64,000 nt of DNA from Pseudonocardia halophobica. Lineage in GTDB: Bacteria > Actinomycetota > Actinomycetes > Mycobacteriales > Pseudonocardiaceae. Of the stretch, positions 26,008 to 35,007 are shown in pieces. The stretch spans positions 428,966 to 492,965 of the forward strand of contig NZ_BSFQ01000001.1 in the NCBI RefSeq assembly GCF_027922425.1. The letters run 5' to 3'. The position numbers were made by a program, and so were the translations under genes. A model generated the notes under the pieces. It was given only the letters and a program-made list of their open reading frames with translations. It did no database searches and was not told the DNA's origin. Position 1 is the stretch's first letter. Each line of letters starts with the position of its first letter.

Positions 26008-27596
26008 CCCAGCGCCGCAGCGCCCGCGACATCCTCGCCGGCCTCGACGCCGACCGCCGCCTCGCCGTCCTGCACGGCGAGGACCAGACCGCGGCGCAAG
26101 GCTGGGACGCCGACCCGACCCCACTGACCCCGCATCGGCTCGTGCCGCCGTTCCCGGTCGACGCGCTGCCGGAATGGGTGGCGGAGATGGTGCTCGCGGT
26201 CGCCGAGTTCACCCAAACCCCGCTGGATCTGCCCGGCTGCCTGGCCCTGGCCGCGCTGTCCACCGCCGCCGGCGGGCGCGCGGAGATGGAGGTGCGGCCG
26301 GGCTGGCACGAGCCGCTCAACCTCTACACCGTCGTCGCGATGCCCCCCGGCTCCCGCAAGAGCGCCGTGTTTGCCGCAATGACCGCGCCCCTGCTCGAGG
26401 CGGAACGCCACCTCATCGAGCAGACCCGCCCGCGCATCGCCGAGGCCGAGCTGGCCCGCAAGGTCGCCCATGCCGAGGCCGAGCGCCGCGCGAAACACGC
26501 GACTACTGCTCACGAGCGGCTGGCCCGAGACGAGGCCCTCGCGTCGGCAACGGAGGCCGCCGTCGAGGCCGACGGGATCGTGGTGCCCCCGCTGCCGCGG
26601 CTGATCGCCGATGACATCACCGTCGAGGCCGCCGCGACGCTGCTGGCCGAGCAGGGCGGCCGGCTGGCCGTGCTGTCGGCGGAGGGCGGCATCTTCGCCA
26701 CCCTGGCCGGGCGCTACTCCGGCGGCGTGCCCAACCTCGAGGTCTTCCTCAAGGGCCACGCCGGCGACCTGCTGCGGGTCGACCGCAAGGGACGCCCGGC
26801 CGAACACGTCGCATCGCCGGCGCTCACCCTCGGGCTGGCCCTGCAACCAGACGTGCTCACCGACATCGCGCGCATGCCGGGCTTCCGCGGCCGTGGCCTG
26901 CTCGCCCGGATCCTGTACTCGATACCGGAGAACACCGTGGGCCGGCGTCGCGTCGGCGCCCCGCCGGTCCCGGCCCCGGTCGACCGCAGCTACGCCACCC
27001 GCCTGGTCCGGCTCGCGGTCACCCTCGCCGACCAGGGCGAGCCGCTACGACTGTGCCTCAACGACACCGCCGACCACCGCGTCCTCGACCTCGAACGCCG
27101 GCTCGAACCCAAACTTGCCCCGCACGCCGAACTGGCCCACATCGTCGACTGGGCGTCCAAGCTCACCGGCGCCACCGCCCGCCTGGCCGGCCTGTTGTAC
27201 CTCGCCGACACCCTCCCGACTGCATGGGCCCAACCCGTCCCCGTCCGCGCCGTCGATGCCGCCGCCCGGCTCGGCCACTACTTCCTCGCCCATGCCCTCG
27301 CCGTGTTCGACCGGATGGGCGCCGACCCGGTCCTCGACGACGCCCGCGCCCTGCTCGACTGGATTGCCCGCACTGAAGCGGAGCGGTTCACCCGCCGCGA
27401 GCTGTTCTCCGGGGTCTCCCGGGCCCGGTTCCGCAAGGTCGGCGACCTCGACCCCGCGCTGCGGGTACTCGAAGACCACGGCTACATCCGCCCCGACACC
27501 CCCGCCGGGCCCACGGGTGGGCGGCCCGGCTCGCCGCGCTGGCAGGTCCATCCCCGTGCCGCAGAAGCCGCGGAAGCCGCAGAAGTCCCCCACTAA
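26004..27596 (+). CDS. DUF3987 / YfjI-type replication-associated ATPase-like protein
   Basis: A 530-residue protein that regularly follows prim-pol on mobile elements. Residues 104-120 carry LYTVVAMPPGSRKSAVF, a P-loop-like turn; about 140-185 is a charged helical stretch (AEAERRAKHATTAHERLARDEAL) and about 215-300 a domain with LSAEGGIFATLAGRY and GHAGDLLRVDRKGR. A C-terminal winged-helix region is likely (about 455-510). A helicase-like or initiator role is inferred. The end of the gene lies inside a perfect 25-bp inverted repeat. Confidence 0.75.
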   Translation: MTQRRSARDILAGLDADRRLAVLHGEDQTAAQGWDADPTPLTPHRLVPPFPVDALPEWVAEMVLAVAEFTQTPLDLPGCLALAALSTAAGGRAEMEVRPGWHEPLNLYTVVAMPPGSRKSAVFAAMTAPLLEAERHLIEQTRPRIAEAELARKVAHAEAERRAKHATTAHERLARDEALASATEAAVEADGIVVPPLPRLIADDITVEAAATLLAEQGGRLAVLSAEGGIFATLAGRYSGGVPNLEVFLKGHAGDLLRVDRKGRPAEHVASPALTLGLALQPDVLTDIARMPGFRGRGLLARILYSIPENTVGRRRVGAPPVPAPVDRSYATRLVRLAVTLADQGEPLRLCLNDTADHRVLDLERRLEPKLAPHAELAHIVDWASKLTGATARLAGLLYLADTLPTAWAQPVPVRAVDAAARLGHYFLAHALAVFDRMGADPVLDDARALLDWIARTEAERFTRRELFSGVSRARFRKVGDLDPALRVLEDHGYIRPDTPAGPTGGRPGSPRWQVHPRAAEAAEAAEVPH

Positions 27597-27629
27597 CCCC
27601 TTTCGCGGCTTCCGCGGCTTCTGCGGCAC
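27556..27629 (+). terminator. Perfect 25-bp inverted repeat at the end of the replication operon
   Basis: Bases 27556-27580 (inside the last codons) pair without mismatch with 27605-27629 across a 24-nt loop that holds the stop codon. Each arm contains a repeated GAAGCCGC unit. It would form a very stable hairpin and a strong RNA end; the absence of a T-run leaves other roles open, such as a replication or recombination site. Confidence 0.6.
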
Positions 27630-28153
27630 GAAATTCGCGCACGCCGGGCGCTCTGCTTCGCTGGGCGATCGGAAACGGGCACCCGAGGTAGGAGAACCGC
27701 GATCGGCCCTGGACCCGCACGATCTCGGTGCGGGCTGGCTTCGAGCAGCCCCGGCCGCGGCACGGCCGTCGGACGCTGGTCATGGCCCGTTCCCCCGGGC
27801 AACGTCCGTCCGCACCGTTCGAGGGAGGCCTGAACCAATAACAGCGTGATGCCCTACTCGGCAAGCTCCGCCCGCCGCTAGCCGCGCTTCGGTGGGCGGC
27901 GGTGGAAAATCGGCAGAAGCTGCAGCTCGTTGGCCGACAGCAGCCAAACCACAGAACCCATGTTGATGGCGGCCTGCGACACCAGAAAATCTTGGCGGTC
28001 TCCGCCACGATCTTCGTCCCCTGGTCGATAGTTCCGCAGTTCACCCGCGCGGGGTGACGGTACCTTTGCTAGCTAGGGGCCAGCCTAGGACGATGGTGCA
28101 TGCCGCGGATCGGACGTAGCCGGGATGAGCGCCGCGGCGGGCGGGAACCGAGC
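27630..28153. other. Gap without a supported gene
   Basis: No reading frame in these 524 bases looks protein-like on either strand. The region was read for a copy of the tRNA-Thr 3' end (right attachment site) and none was seen. It separates the replication module from the metal-resistance region. Confidence 0.5.
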
Positions 28154-28411
28154 ATGACGGCTTCCCCAGGACGAAGGCTGCTGCGTCGGACTGTGCTGAG
28201 TCATCACCGGTGGCGGACCGAGCACGATCTCGCCCAGTCGATCTACGGCACGGTCATCGGCGCGGCCGCGATCGCTATCGGCAGCGCGTCCGCCGACCTT
28301 GGTCAGATAGTCCTCACGGTGGTCGTGACCGTGGCAGTCTATTGGGCCGCTGAGCGGTACGCGGAGCTTCTTGCGGCTGCCGTTCACTCGGCTGGCCGCC
28401 GTGCGCGGTGA
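28154..28411 (+). CDS. Small membrane protein
   Basis: An 85-residue protein with a basic N-terminus (RRLLRRTVLSHHRWRTEHD) and two hydrophobic segments, about 30-45 (YGTVIGAAAIAIGSA) and 50-65 (IVLTVVVTVAVYWAA). No family is recognised. It overlaps the next start by 4 bases (GTGA), so they form a two-gene unit. An upstream GTG/ATG frame from 28100 is less likely. Confidence 0.55.
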   Translation: MTASPGRRLLRRTVLSHHRWRTEHDLAQSIYGTVIGAAAIAIGSASADLGQIVLTVVVTVAVYWAAERYAELLAAAVHSAGRRAR

Positions 28412-28671
28412 TGGCGGCTCTGGGGCGTGGGCTGCCGGTCGTCGAGGCGGGGCTGACCCCGCTCGTCCTCCTGGTCGTACTCGCGCTGCTGACCGGGCGG
28501 GTCGCTTTCGCGGTCTTCTCCGCGCTCGGGCTAGCCATCCTCATGCTCGGCGCCTTTGGTCATGCGGCAGCGCGTCGAGCCGCCGCGACCCGGTTTCAGG
28601 CTCTGGGATGGAGTCTGTGCAGCGCGGCGCTGGGTGGGGTGGTTGTCGGCTTGAAGGTGCTACTCCATTGA
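28408..28671 (+). CDS. Small membrane protein
   Basis: An 87-residue protein with three hydrophobic segments (TPLVLLVVLALLTG; VAFAVFSALGLAILMLGAF; LCSAALGGVVVGLKVLL). Start is GTG 28408 or ATG 28411. It is coupled to the preceding small membrane gene; the function is unknown. Confidence 0.55.
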   Translation: MMAALGRGLPVVEAGLTPLVLLVVLALLTGRVAFAVFSALGLAILMLGAFGHAAARRAAATRFQALGWSLCSAALGGVVVGLKVLLH

Positions 28672-28879
28672 CGTCTGACGATTCCGAGAAGCCGGCCGGT
28701 CGATGGCTAAGGTAGGCAAGGCAGGCTGAGCTTCGCGATTGATTTCTCCGGCGGCTTGCTCAGCTCACCGTTGAGGCGGGTGCCGCACTGATCCCGACGT
28801 CTAGCCGTTGTGACCAGGCGATTGTGCGGCGAGGGGCCACGCCTTGAGTTGCACGATCCGCGGTTTCAAGGCTCGTCGA

Positions 28880-30733
28880 TCAAGTAGCCGTCATCTCGTG
28901 GTTCGCCGGCAGAAGGGACGGGCCGTCGAGGCGGGATCCACGGCTCCACCGATGGGCAAGCATTGCGATCGCTCCGACCATGGCGAGCTCTCCGATGAGC
29001 CAGTACAGGACGGCCCCACGCCGCTGGTCCGCGATCAAGTCCGGAACGAACGGCAGTTGCAGCGCTCCGTAGAAGCCCTGCGCGATCGGGCTCGACCGAC
29101 TCAGCAGCCAGATCGCGAAGCCGGCGTGTAGCAGCATCATGGCGAAGGCCATGGCCAGCCGCCCGAGGCCAGGAAGCCCGGCGTTGCCGGGCTGGTGCCC
29201 GAGCAGGATCCAGAACAGCAGCAGCCCCGTGGCGAGGGTGGTGGCGTCCATGGCCGGATGGGACCAGTGCTCGAGCACGATCGCCCCGAACAGGCCGGTG
29301 GCGTACAGGCCGAACAGGGCAGCGGCCACGAGACACCAGGCGATCGCGGGGTGGCGGGCCGTGCGGGCCGGGGTGCTGTCGAGCAGGGCGTCGACTCGGA
29401 CGCCGAGCTGCGGCGAGGCCTCGCGCAGCAGGCTCAGTGCGTGCCCGAGTACCAGGCACACCGGCGCGACGGCCGCGAGCAGCGTGTGCGCCAGCAGGTG
29501 GATGCTCAGCACACCGGTCGCGTAGGTTCCGATGCCGGAGGAGGTCGCGATCAGCACGGCGGCGCACCCGGCGAGCCAGGCAGCGGTTCGGGTCCACGGC
29601 CAATGCCGGCCCTGGCGTCGCAGGCGAGCGACGGCGAGGACATAGGTCGCGGCGGCGAGCAGTGAGAGCGGCGCGAAGATCAGGTCGATCCGCCACCGCA
29701 GGACGAGGTCCGCGAGGGTCATGTGGTCGGGCAGCTCGTAGCCCAGGAAGTAGACGAGGCGGCTGACGTCCTGTCCATCGTCCGCGGGCGGAACCAGACG
29801 GCTCATCGCCGTCCCGGCCGCGGCGGCGAGCCCGAGGAGCACCAGCTCGACCATCGCGAGTGGCGCAGCGCGGGTTGTGCGTCGGCGCATCAGTACCCCC
29901 GCGGTCACCAGGAGCGCGGTGGCGATCAGGCTGGCCACGACCAGCAGCCCATAACCGGTGGACAGGACCTGGTTAAAGCGAAGCGCGAGCAGGGCCGGGA
30001 CGATCGCCGACCCGGTCACGACGAGCAGGGCACCGGTGGCGATCGCGCGGTGTCGTCGCAGCAGCGTCGTCGTCGCCGTCCCCCGGGACGCCGAGAGCAC
30101 GACCGCGATCGTGCTTCCGAGCCAGAGCAGGGCGGCGAGGCTGTGCAACGTGGCGGCGTCGCCCGACCAGTCGTGGTCCTCCTCGGCGTTGCCGACCGAG
30201 GTCATCGGAGCCACCGTCAGCCCGAGCAGCAGGACAAGGAGCAGGCCGACCGATCCACGCCAGGACAGCACCGTCCGGGACGCCGTTGCCACGAGGACGG
30301 CGACGGCGGCGAGGATCGCCCAGCCGGCTGCGGGCTCGACCGCGGCGAGCCCGGCGACCAGGAGGTCCGGCCGAGTCAGGTAGGTGGCCGGGTCGACGCC
30401 GACGGTCTCGGAGGCGGTCAGGACGGCGACTGTGAAGCCCGCGAGGGCCAGCAGCGCGCCGGCGGGTCGGATGGCGAGCAGGGCGGCGTAGCCGGCAGGT
30501 GAGACGCTGCCTCGGGGATCGCCGGGAGCGAGAACGGCCGCGAGGAGCAGATTCCCGATTGCGACGGCCGCTGCGCCGAGGGCGACCAGCTGTGCGAGGG
30601 GCAGCCCGGCGTTGACCACGGGCCCGAGGTCGGCATACCCGTAGACCTCGGCGAGGCTCGGCGCCCAAATCGCCAGCAGCACCGCGCTGACCACCGCGAC
30701 GGCGCCGATCCCGGCCCAGATGCGCGTCCTCAT
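28880..30733 (-). CDS. CopD - cytochrome c oxidase assembly (CtaG-type) fusion membrane protein
   Basis: A 617-residue protein of about 14 membrane helices. The first half matches copper-resistance protein D (PcoD/CopD): AEEDHDWSGDAATLHSLAALLWLGS, which includes conserved His residues. The second half, from about 350, matches the caa3-type CtaG family: YELPDHMTLADLVLRWRIDLIF, VLSIHLLAHTLLAAVAP, EHWSHPAMD. Such CopD-CtaG fusions are common in actinobacteria and are thought to import or pass copper to cuproproteins. Its ATG overlaps the stop of copA, so it is co-expressed with the copper ATPase. Confidence 0.85.
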   Translation of the reverse strand: MRTRIWAGIGAVAVVSAVLLAIWAPSLAEVYGYADLGPVVNAGLPLAQLVALGAAAVAIGNLLLAAVLAPGDPRGSVSPAGYAALLAIRPAGALLALAGFTVAVLTASETVGVDPATYLTRPDLLVAGLAAVEPAAGWAILAAVAVLVATASRTVLSWRGSVGLLLVLLLGLTVAPMTSVGNAEEDHDWSGDAATLHSLAALLWLGSTIAVVLSASRGTATTTLLRRHRAIATGALLVVTGSAIVPALLALRFNQVLSTGYGLLVVASLIATALLVTAGVLMRRRTTRAAPLAMVELVLLGLAAAAGTAMSRLVPPADDGQDVSRLVYFLGYELPDHMTLADLVLRWRIDLIFAPLSLLAAATYVLAVARLRRQGRHWPWTRTAAWLAGCAAVLIATSSGIGTYATGVLSIHLLAHTLLAAVAPVCLVLGHALSLLREASPQLGVRVDALLDSTPARTARHPAIAWCLVAAALFGLYATGLFGAIVLEHWSHPAMDATTLATGLLLFWILLGHQPGNAGLPGLGRLAMAFAMMLLHAGFAIWLLSRSSPIAQGFYGALQLPFVPDLIADQRRGAVLYWLIGELAMVGAIAMLAHRWSRGSRLDGPSLLPANHEMTAT

Positions 30734-33021
30734 GGGGTGGCGCGCCCGGGTGTGAAGCGGCGCAGCTGCAGGCTGTGGGAGACCACGAACACCGAGGACA
30801 GGGCCATCGCGGCGCCGGCGATCAACGGACTCAGCAGGCCGGCGGCGGCCAGCGGGAGCGCAGCGACGTTGTAGCCGAAAGCCCACACCAGGTTCCAGCG
30901 GATGGTGCGGTGGGTGCGGCGGGCGAGCTCGATGGCATCCGCCACGACGAGCAGGTCGTCCCGGCCGAGTACGACGTCGGCGGCTTCGATGGCGGCGTCG
31001 GTCCCTCGGCCGATGGCGATTCCGAGGTCTGCGGTGGCTAGCGCGGCGGCGTCGTTGATGCCGTCGCCCACGACGGCGACGGTTCGCCCGTCCGCCTGCA
31101 GCCGGCGCACGTGAGCGACCTTGTCCTCCGGCAACGCCTCGGCGACCACGACATCGGCATCGAGGCCGACGGTCTCGGCGACCACTGCCGCCGTACGGGC
31201 GTTGTCGCCGGTCAGCATGACGGGCTCGAGTCCAAGTCGGCGCAGCGCGGCCACGGCGGCCCCAGCGCTGGTCCGGACCTTGTCGGTTACGGCGAGCGCG
31301 CCGCGCACCTGCCCGTCCCAGGACACGAGGACGACGGTCGCGCCCTCGTCTTCGAGTCGGGTCCGAAGGGCGTCGAGGTCGACCTGGGTGGGGACCCCGT
31401 GCTCGTGCAGCAACCGCGCTCGGCCGAGCAGTACCTGTCGGTGCTCCACCAGGCCGGATGCCCCCAATCCCGGAAGGGCTTCGAACTCGGTCACGGGCGG
31501 CAGCGACGTCTCGGGGGACGCGTCGCGGGCCGCCTCGACGATTGCGGTCGCGATGGGGTGCTCGGACGCGTGCTCCACGGCTCCGGCGAAGCGCAGCAGT
31601 TCCTCCGGGGCGACGCCCGGAGCCGGATGGACCCCGGCCACGTGCATGCGGCCCTCGGTGAGCGTGCCGGTCTTGTCGAACACGATGGTGTCCACGGCCC
31701 GGGTGGACTCCAGCGCCTGCGGTCCCTTGAGGAAGACCCCGAGCTGCGCACCGCGCCCGGTGCCGACCAGGATCGCGGTCGGTGTGGCCAGTCCCAGGGC
31801 GCACGGGCAGGCCACGATCAGCACGGCGATCGCCGCTGTGACGGCCGCCGCCGCCGGCTGGTCGGCCAGTAACCATCCGGTCAGCGTCGCCGTCGCGAGC
31901 ACGACGACGGTGGGTACGAAGACCGCCGAGACGCGGTCGGCCAGTCGCTGTACGGCGGCCTTGCCCTCCTGCGCCTGCTCGACCAGGCGGGCCATCCGGG
32001 CAAGCTGGGTGTCGGCGCCAACCCGGGCGGCCTGCACGGTGAGCAGGCCGCCTGCGTTGATCGTGCCACCGACGACGTCGTCCCCGGCCACGACCTCACG
32101 GGGTACCGCCTCGCCGGTGACCACGCTGGTGTCCACTGCAGAGCGCCCCTCCAGCACACGGCCGTCTGCGGCGATCTTCTCCCCGGGACGGACGAGGAAG
32201 ACGTCGTCGACCACCAGGTCGGTGACCGGCAGTCGGACCGCGACGCCGTCGCGGAGGACCTCGACGTCTTTTGCCCCCCAGGCGAGGAGGGCGCGCATGG
32301 CGGAGCCCGCGCGGGCCTTGGCCTGCGCCTCGAAGAACCGCCCGGCCAACAGGAAGGTGATGACCACGGCGGCGACATCCAGGTAGAGCGCGTCCTGGGT
32401 GCGGGTTAGCGCGGCCCACCCGGCGCCCAGCCCGGGCTCGACCGGGCCGCCGCTGAGCATCACCCACAACGACCAGCCGGTGGCGGCCAAGACCCCGAGG
32501 GACACGAGGGTGTCCATCGAGGAGGTGCGGTGGCGCAGCCCGTTCCACGCCGCGCGGTGGAACGGCCAGGCGCACCAGCCGACCATGGGCGCGGCCAGTG
32601 CCAGGCACACCCACTCCCAGCCCGGGAAGCGCAGCTCCGGGAACAGGGACAGGGCGAGTGACAAATCGGCCAGCGGCACGGCGAGGACAGCGGCGACCAC
32701 GAGCCGCCGGCGCAGATCACGGACGCGGTCCGTCGGCTCGCCATCCGCGGCGCGGATGTCGTCGATGCGCCGCGCGGTGTAGCCGGCCCGCTCGACCTGC
32801 TCGAGCAACGAGCGCGGGTCGACGGCGTCCGTGCACTCGACACGCGCCCGCTCGGTGGCGTAGTTGACCGAGGCACGAACCCCCTCGAGCTTGTTGAGCT
32901 TGCGCTCGACACGGTTCGCGCACGCCGCGCAGGTCATCCCGCCGACTTGGATGTCGTAGCGGCGTGTGCCCACGACGGGTGCAACCTCGGGCTCGCCCGC
33001 GGGTGCCGCTGTCCCTGGCAT
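30730..33021 (-). CDS. copA: Copper-translocating P1B-type ATPase
   Basis: A 763-residue copper pump. An N-terminal heavy-metal domain has GGMTCAAC (Cys31, Cys34). The transmembrane metal site CPC lies in VACPCALGLATP, the phosphorylation site in DKTGTLTEG, the nucleotide domain has the HP motif (SEHPIA), TGDN and GDGINDAAAL. The CPC motif with a GMTCAAC domain indicates Cu(I). Start ATG 33021 follows GCGAGG. It has its own MerR-type promoter at 33063-33093 and is followed by the CopD-CtaG fusion with a 4-base overlap. Confidence 0.93.
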   Translation of the reverse strand: MPGTAAPAGEPEVAPVVGTRRYDIQVGGMTCAACANRVERKLNKLEGVRASVNYATERARVECTDAVDPRSLLEQVERAGYTARRIDDIRAADGEPTDRVRDLRRRLVVAAVLAVPLADLSLALSLFPELRFPGWEWVCLALAAPMVGWCAWPFHRAAWNGLRHRTSSMDTLVSLGVLAATGWSLWVMLSGGPVEPGLGAGWAALTRTQDALYLDVAAVVITFLLAGRFFEAQAKARAGSAMRALLAWGAKDVEVLRDGVAVRLPVTDLVVDDVFLVRPGEKIAADGRVLEGRSAVDTSVVTGEAVPREVVAGDDVVGGTINAGGLLTVQAARVGADTQLARMARLVEQAQEGKAAVQRLADRVSAVFVPTVVVLATATLTGWLLADQPAAAAVTAAIAVLIVACPCALGLATPTAILVGTGRGAQLGVFLKGPQALESTRAVDTIVFDKTGTLTEGRMHVAGVHPAPGVAPEELLRFAGAVEHASEHPIATAIVEAARDASPETSLPPVTEFEALPGLGASGLVEHRQVLLGRARLLHEHGVPTQVDLDALRTRLEDEGATVVLVSWDGQVRGALAVTDKVRTSAGAAVAALRRLGLEPVMLTGDNARTAAVVAETVGLDADVVVAEALPEDKVAHVRRLQADGRTVAVVGDGINDAAALATADLGIAIGRGTDAAIEAADVVLGRDDLLVVADAIELARRTHRTIRWNLVWAFGYNVAALPLAAAGLLSPLIAGAAMALSSVFVVSHSLQLRRFTPGRATP

Positions 33022-33062
33022 CGTCCTCGCCTCTTCGCCTCGAAACGTGCACCGGTCGGCTT

Positions 33063-33093
33063 GTTCTACCAACCGTAGAATACGGTTGGTCAA
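33063..33093 (-). promoter_or_regulatory. MerR/CueR-type promoter of copA with a palindromic operator in a 19-bp spacer
   Basis: Read leftward: -35 TTGACC (33088-33093), a 19-bp spacer and -10 TAGAAC (33063-33068). ACCAACCGTA and TACGGTTGGT form a perfect 10-bp inverted repeat (33068-33090) separated by 3 bases. A dyad placed inside an over-long spacer is the hallmark of MerR-family activation by DNA distortion, as with CueR at copA. The -35 box overlaps the stop codon of tlpA, so copA can be induced independently of the genes upstream. Confidence 0.75.
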
Positions 33094-33713
33094 GGCCTGT
33101 CCGGTGGGCCGGGAGGGGATTCGGTCGCGGGCTCCGCGAGGAGCCGGTCGACGACGGGGCGGAGCTCGCTGATGCGTACCGCGCCGAGGAAGACCGCTGC
33201 GACCCGATGGCGACGGTCGAGCACGATCGTCGAGGGCACGACGTTGGGCGGGAAGCCTCCGAGGGCCACGAGCGAGCGTCCCGCCGGGTCGAAGATCGAC
33301 GGGTACGCCACCGCCCGGGCGCGCAGGAAGTCCTGCGCGGCCTGGCGGTCGTCGCGGACGTCGATGCCCAGCACGACCGCGCCACGCTCTCGTGTCTGCG
33401 CGTACGTCTGCTGCAGGTCCGGGATCTCCTCGCGGCACGGCCCGCACCAGGAACCCCAGATGTTGAGCACGACGATCTGCCCGGAGAAGTCGTCCACGCC
33501 GATTCGTCGGTCCGGGTTCATCAGGTCCTCGCCCGAGAGTCCCGTCACCCGGCCGCGCGTCTGCGGTGGGTCGTAGGTCAACCGGGTCTCGCCGCCCGGC
33601 GCGACGAACGTGAACTCCCGGACCTGGCTGGGTGCGCTCCCATCGGGGGAGCGGAACGAGCAGCCTGCGAGCAGGGCGCAGGCGGCCAGAAGGAGAACGA
33701 CCTTTCTCCTCAT
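33090..33713 (-). CDS. TlpA-like thiol-disulfide lipoprotein
   Basis: A 207-residue membrane-anchored thioredoxin-fold protein. The signal peptide ends in the lipobox LLAGC (Cys18); the redox site is WGSWCGPC with Cys90 and Cys93; the cis-proline region is NVVPSTIVLDRR. Proteins of this kind reduce apocytochrome c or cuproprotein cysteines outside the membrane. It overlaps the VKOR gene before it by 4 bases. Confidence 0.87.
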   Translation of the reverse strand: MRRKVVLLLAACALLAGCSFRSPDGSAPSQVREFTFVAPGGETRLTYDPPQTRGRVTGLSGEDLMNPDRRIGVDDFSGQIVVLNIWGSWCGPCREEIPDLQQTYAQTRERGAVVLGIDVRDDRQAAQDFLRARAVAYPSIFDPAGRSLVALGGFPPNVVPSTIVLDRRHRVAAVFLGAVRISELRPVVDRLLAEPATESPPGPPDRP

Positions 33714-34345
33714 CCGGCGATCCCGATGGTCGACCAGTACGGCCAAAACCGCGCCGCGATGAGGGCGACGAGCGCCGTGAACCAGCAGGCGAGGGGGACG
33801 GAGTGGTATCGGGTCACAGCGGCGAGCCGACGGTCGGCCGGCTTGAGGCGGTGCAGGTTGCGCAGGGTGACGTACCAGAAGATCGGCACGGTCACGGCCC
33901 ACACGACCATGCAGTACGGGCACAGGGCCCCGATGCGGTAGAGGCTCTGCCCGATCAGCCAGTGGACGAACACTGCCCCGGACGTGGCCCCGCCCTGCAG
34001 GCCGAGCCAGTACCAGCCCCGCAGTCGCCCGCCGGCGAGTAGCGCCGCGCCTGTCGCGGTGACGACGGCGAACCCGACGATCCCGAGGAGCGGGTTGGGG
34101 AACCCGAACACCGCGGCCTGCGGTGTGCTCATCACCGAACCGCAGCTCAGCACGGGGTTGATGCTGCAGGTCGGCGTGTAGTCGGGGTCCTGGGCGAGCG
34201 CGAAGCGTTCGACGGTCAGCACGAACGACGCCGTGAGCCCGATGAGACCGCCGACGAACAGTAGCCACGGCAACACCCGCGGCAGTGGAGCGGACGACGT
34301 CTGCTCGCTGCTGGTGGACGGGCCACGGGCTACGACGGTGATCAT
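33710..34345 (-). CDS. Vitamin K epoxide reductase (VKOR) family protein
   Basis: A 211-residue membrane enzyme with about five helices. It has the loop cysteines Cys60 and Cys68 (TCSINPVLSCGSVM) and the active-site CPYC (Cys142, Cys145). VKOR reoxidises DsbA-type thiol oxidases using quinone. The preceding gene encodes a DsbA-like protein, its natural partner, with a 4-base overlap. Confidence 0.9.
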   Translation of the reverse strand: MITVVARGPSTSSEQTSSAPLPRVLPWLLFVGGLIGLTASFVLTVERFALAQDPDYTPTCSINPVLSCGSVMSTPQAAVFGFPNPLLGIVGFAVVTATGAALLAGGRLRGWYWLGLQGGATSGAVFVHWLIGQSLYRIGALCPYCMVVWAVTVPIFWYVTLRNLHRLKPADRRLAAVTRYHSVPLACWFTALVALIAARFWPYWSTIGIAG

Positions 34346-35007
34346 GGGTTCAGGGCGGCGTCCAGGGCCGCGGTGAGGTCGCTGACGGTCTTCGGCTGGA
34401 GCCGCTGACCGTTGAGGAAGAAGGTCGGCGTGGCCTGGACGCCCAGGGCCTTGCCGTCGGCGACGTCGGCGCGGATCCGCTCGAGTGTCTGTGGGTCGGC
34501 GTAGACCCGGTCGTACTCGGTGAGATCGAGTCCGAGGTCGGCGGCGTAGCCGCGGAAGCGGTCGTCCATGGGGATCTGCTGTTCGCCCCACTCGGCCTGG
34601 GTGTCGTACATGCGCTGGTACATCTGCTCGAATCGGCCCTGCTGCGCGGCGGCCTCGACCGCTCGCGCGGCCCGCTCGGCGTTGAAGTGGCTCGGGATCG
34701 GGAAGTAGCGCACCACGAAGCTGACCCGGTCGCCGTACTGGTCTCGCAGCTGCTCGATCACCGGGTAGACCGAGCGGCAGGCCTCGCACTCGAAGTCGAG
34801 GAACTCGACGAAGGTGACCGTGCCGTCGGGCACGTCGGAGAGTCGGTGGCTGTCCGGGCGAGCGGCTGTGGCGGCGGTCGTCGCGGGTTGTTCCGCGGGC
34901 TGCGAGGAACCTTTGCCCAAGAAGCCCTCGGGCGCGAGGACCCAGGTCAGTATCGCCAGCAGGACGACGACGAGGATGCCGCCGGAGATCTTCGCGTTGC
35001 GCGTCAC
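34342..35007 (-). CDS. Membrane-anchored DsbA-like thiol oxidoreductase
   Basis: A 221-residue DsbA-type protein. An N-terminal anchor (GILVVVLLAILTWVL, 10-24) is followed by a thioredoxin fold with CEAC at 74-77 (FECEACRSVYP) and the cis-proline loop QATPTFFLNG. It introduces disulfides in exported proteins and is probably recycled by the VKOR encoded next. GTG 35007 overlaps the stop of the L,D-transpeptidase gene. Confidence 0.88.
   Translation of the reverse strand: MTRNAKISGGILVVVLLAILTWVLAPEGFLGKGSSQPAEQPATTAATAARPDSHRLSDVPDGTVTFVEFLDFECEACRSVYPVIEQLRDQYGDRVSFVVRYFPIPSHFNAERAARAVEAAAQQGRFEQMYQRMYDTQAEWGEQQIPMDDRFRGYAADLGLDLTEYDRVYADPQTLERIRADVADGKALGVQATPTFFLNGQRLQPKTVSDLTAALDAALNP

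Larger units (their letters stand above)
6990..27629 (+). mobile_element. tRNA-Thr-integrated mobilizable element (left border seen, right border not)
   Basis: The segment carries, in order, a tyrosine integrase, a defence-like AAA/subtilase pair, an HD/Nudix/HTH group, a repressor/excisionase-like switch, a VirD4-type coupling protein, a MobF relaxase-helicase and a prim-pol/DUF3987-type replication pair. That is integration, regulation, mobilization and replication, without any VirB4 or channel gene. The right coordinate is only the end of the recognisable module: no tRNA 3'-end repeat was found by eye to the right, so the element may run into or beyond the metal-resistance region. Confidence 0.7.

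Noticed and set aside
27630..28900. Right attachment site (copy of the tRNA-Thr 3' end)
   Set aside because: Read base by base for the T-arm and acceptor segment; no match longer than a few bases was found.
28880..31876. A single 998-residue reverse-strand protein
   Set aside because: The first about 380 residues are an antisense-type shadow of copA; the real gene begins at the ATG at 30733 that overlaps the copA stop.
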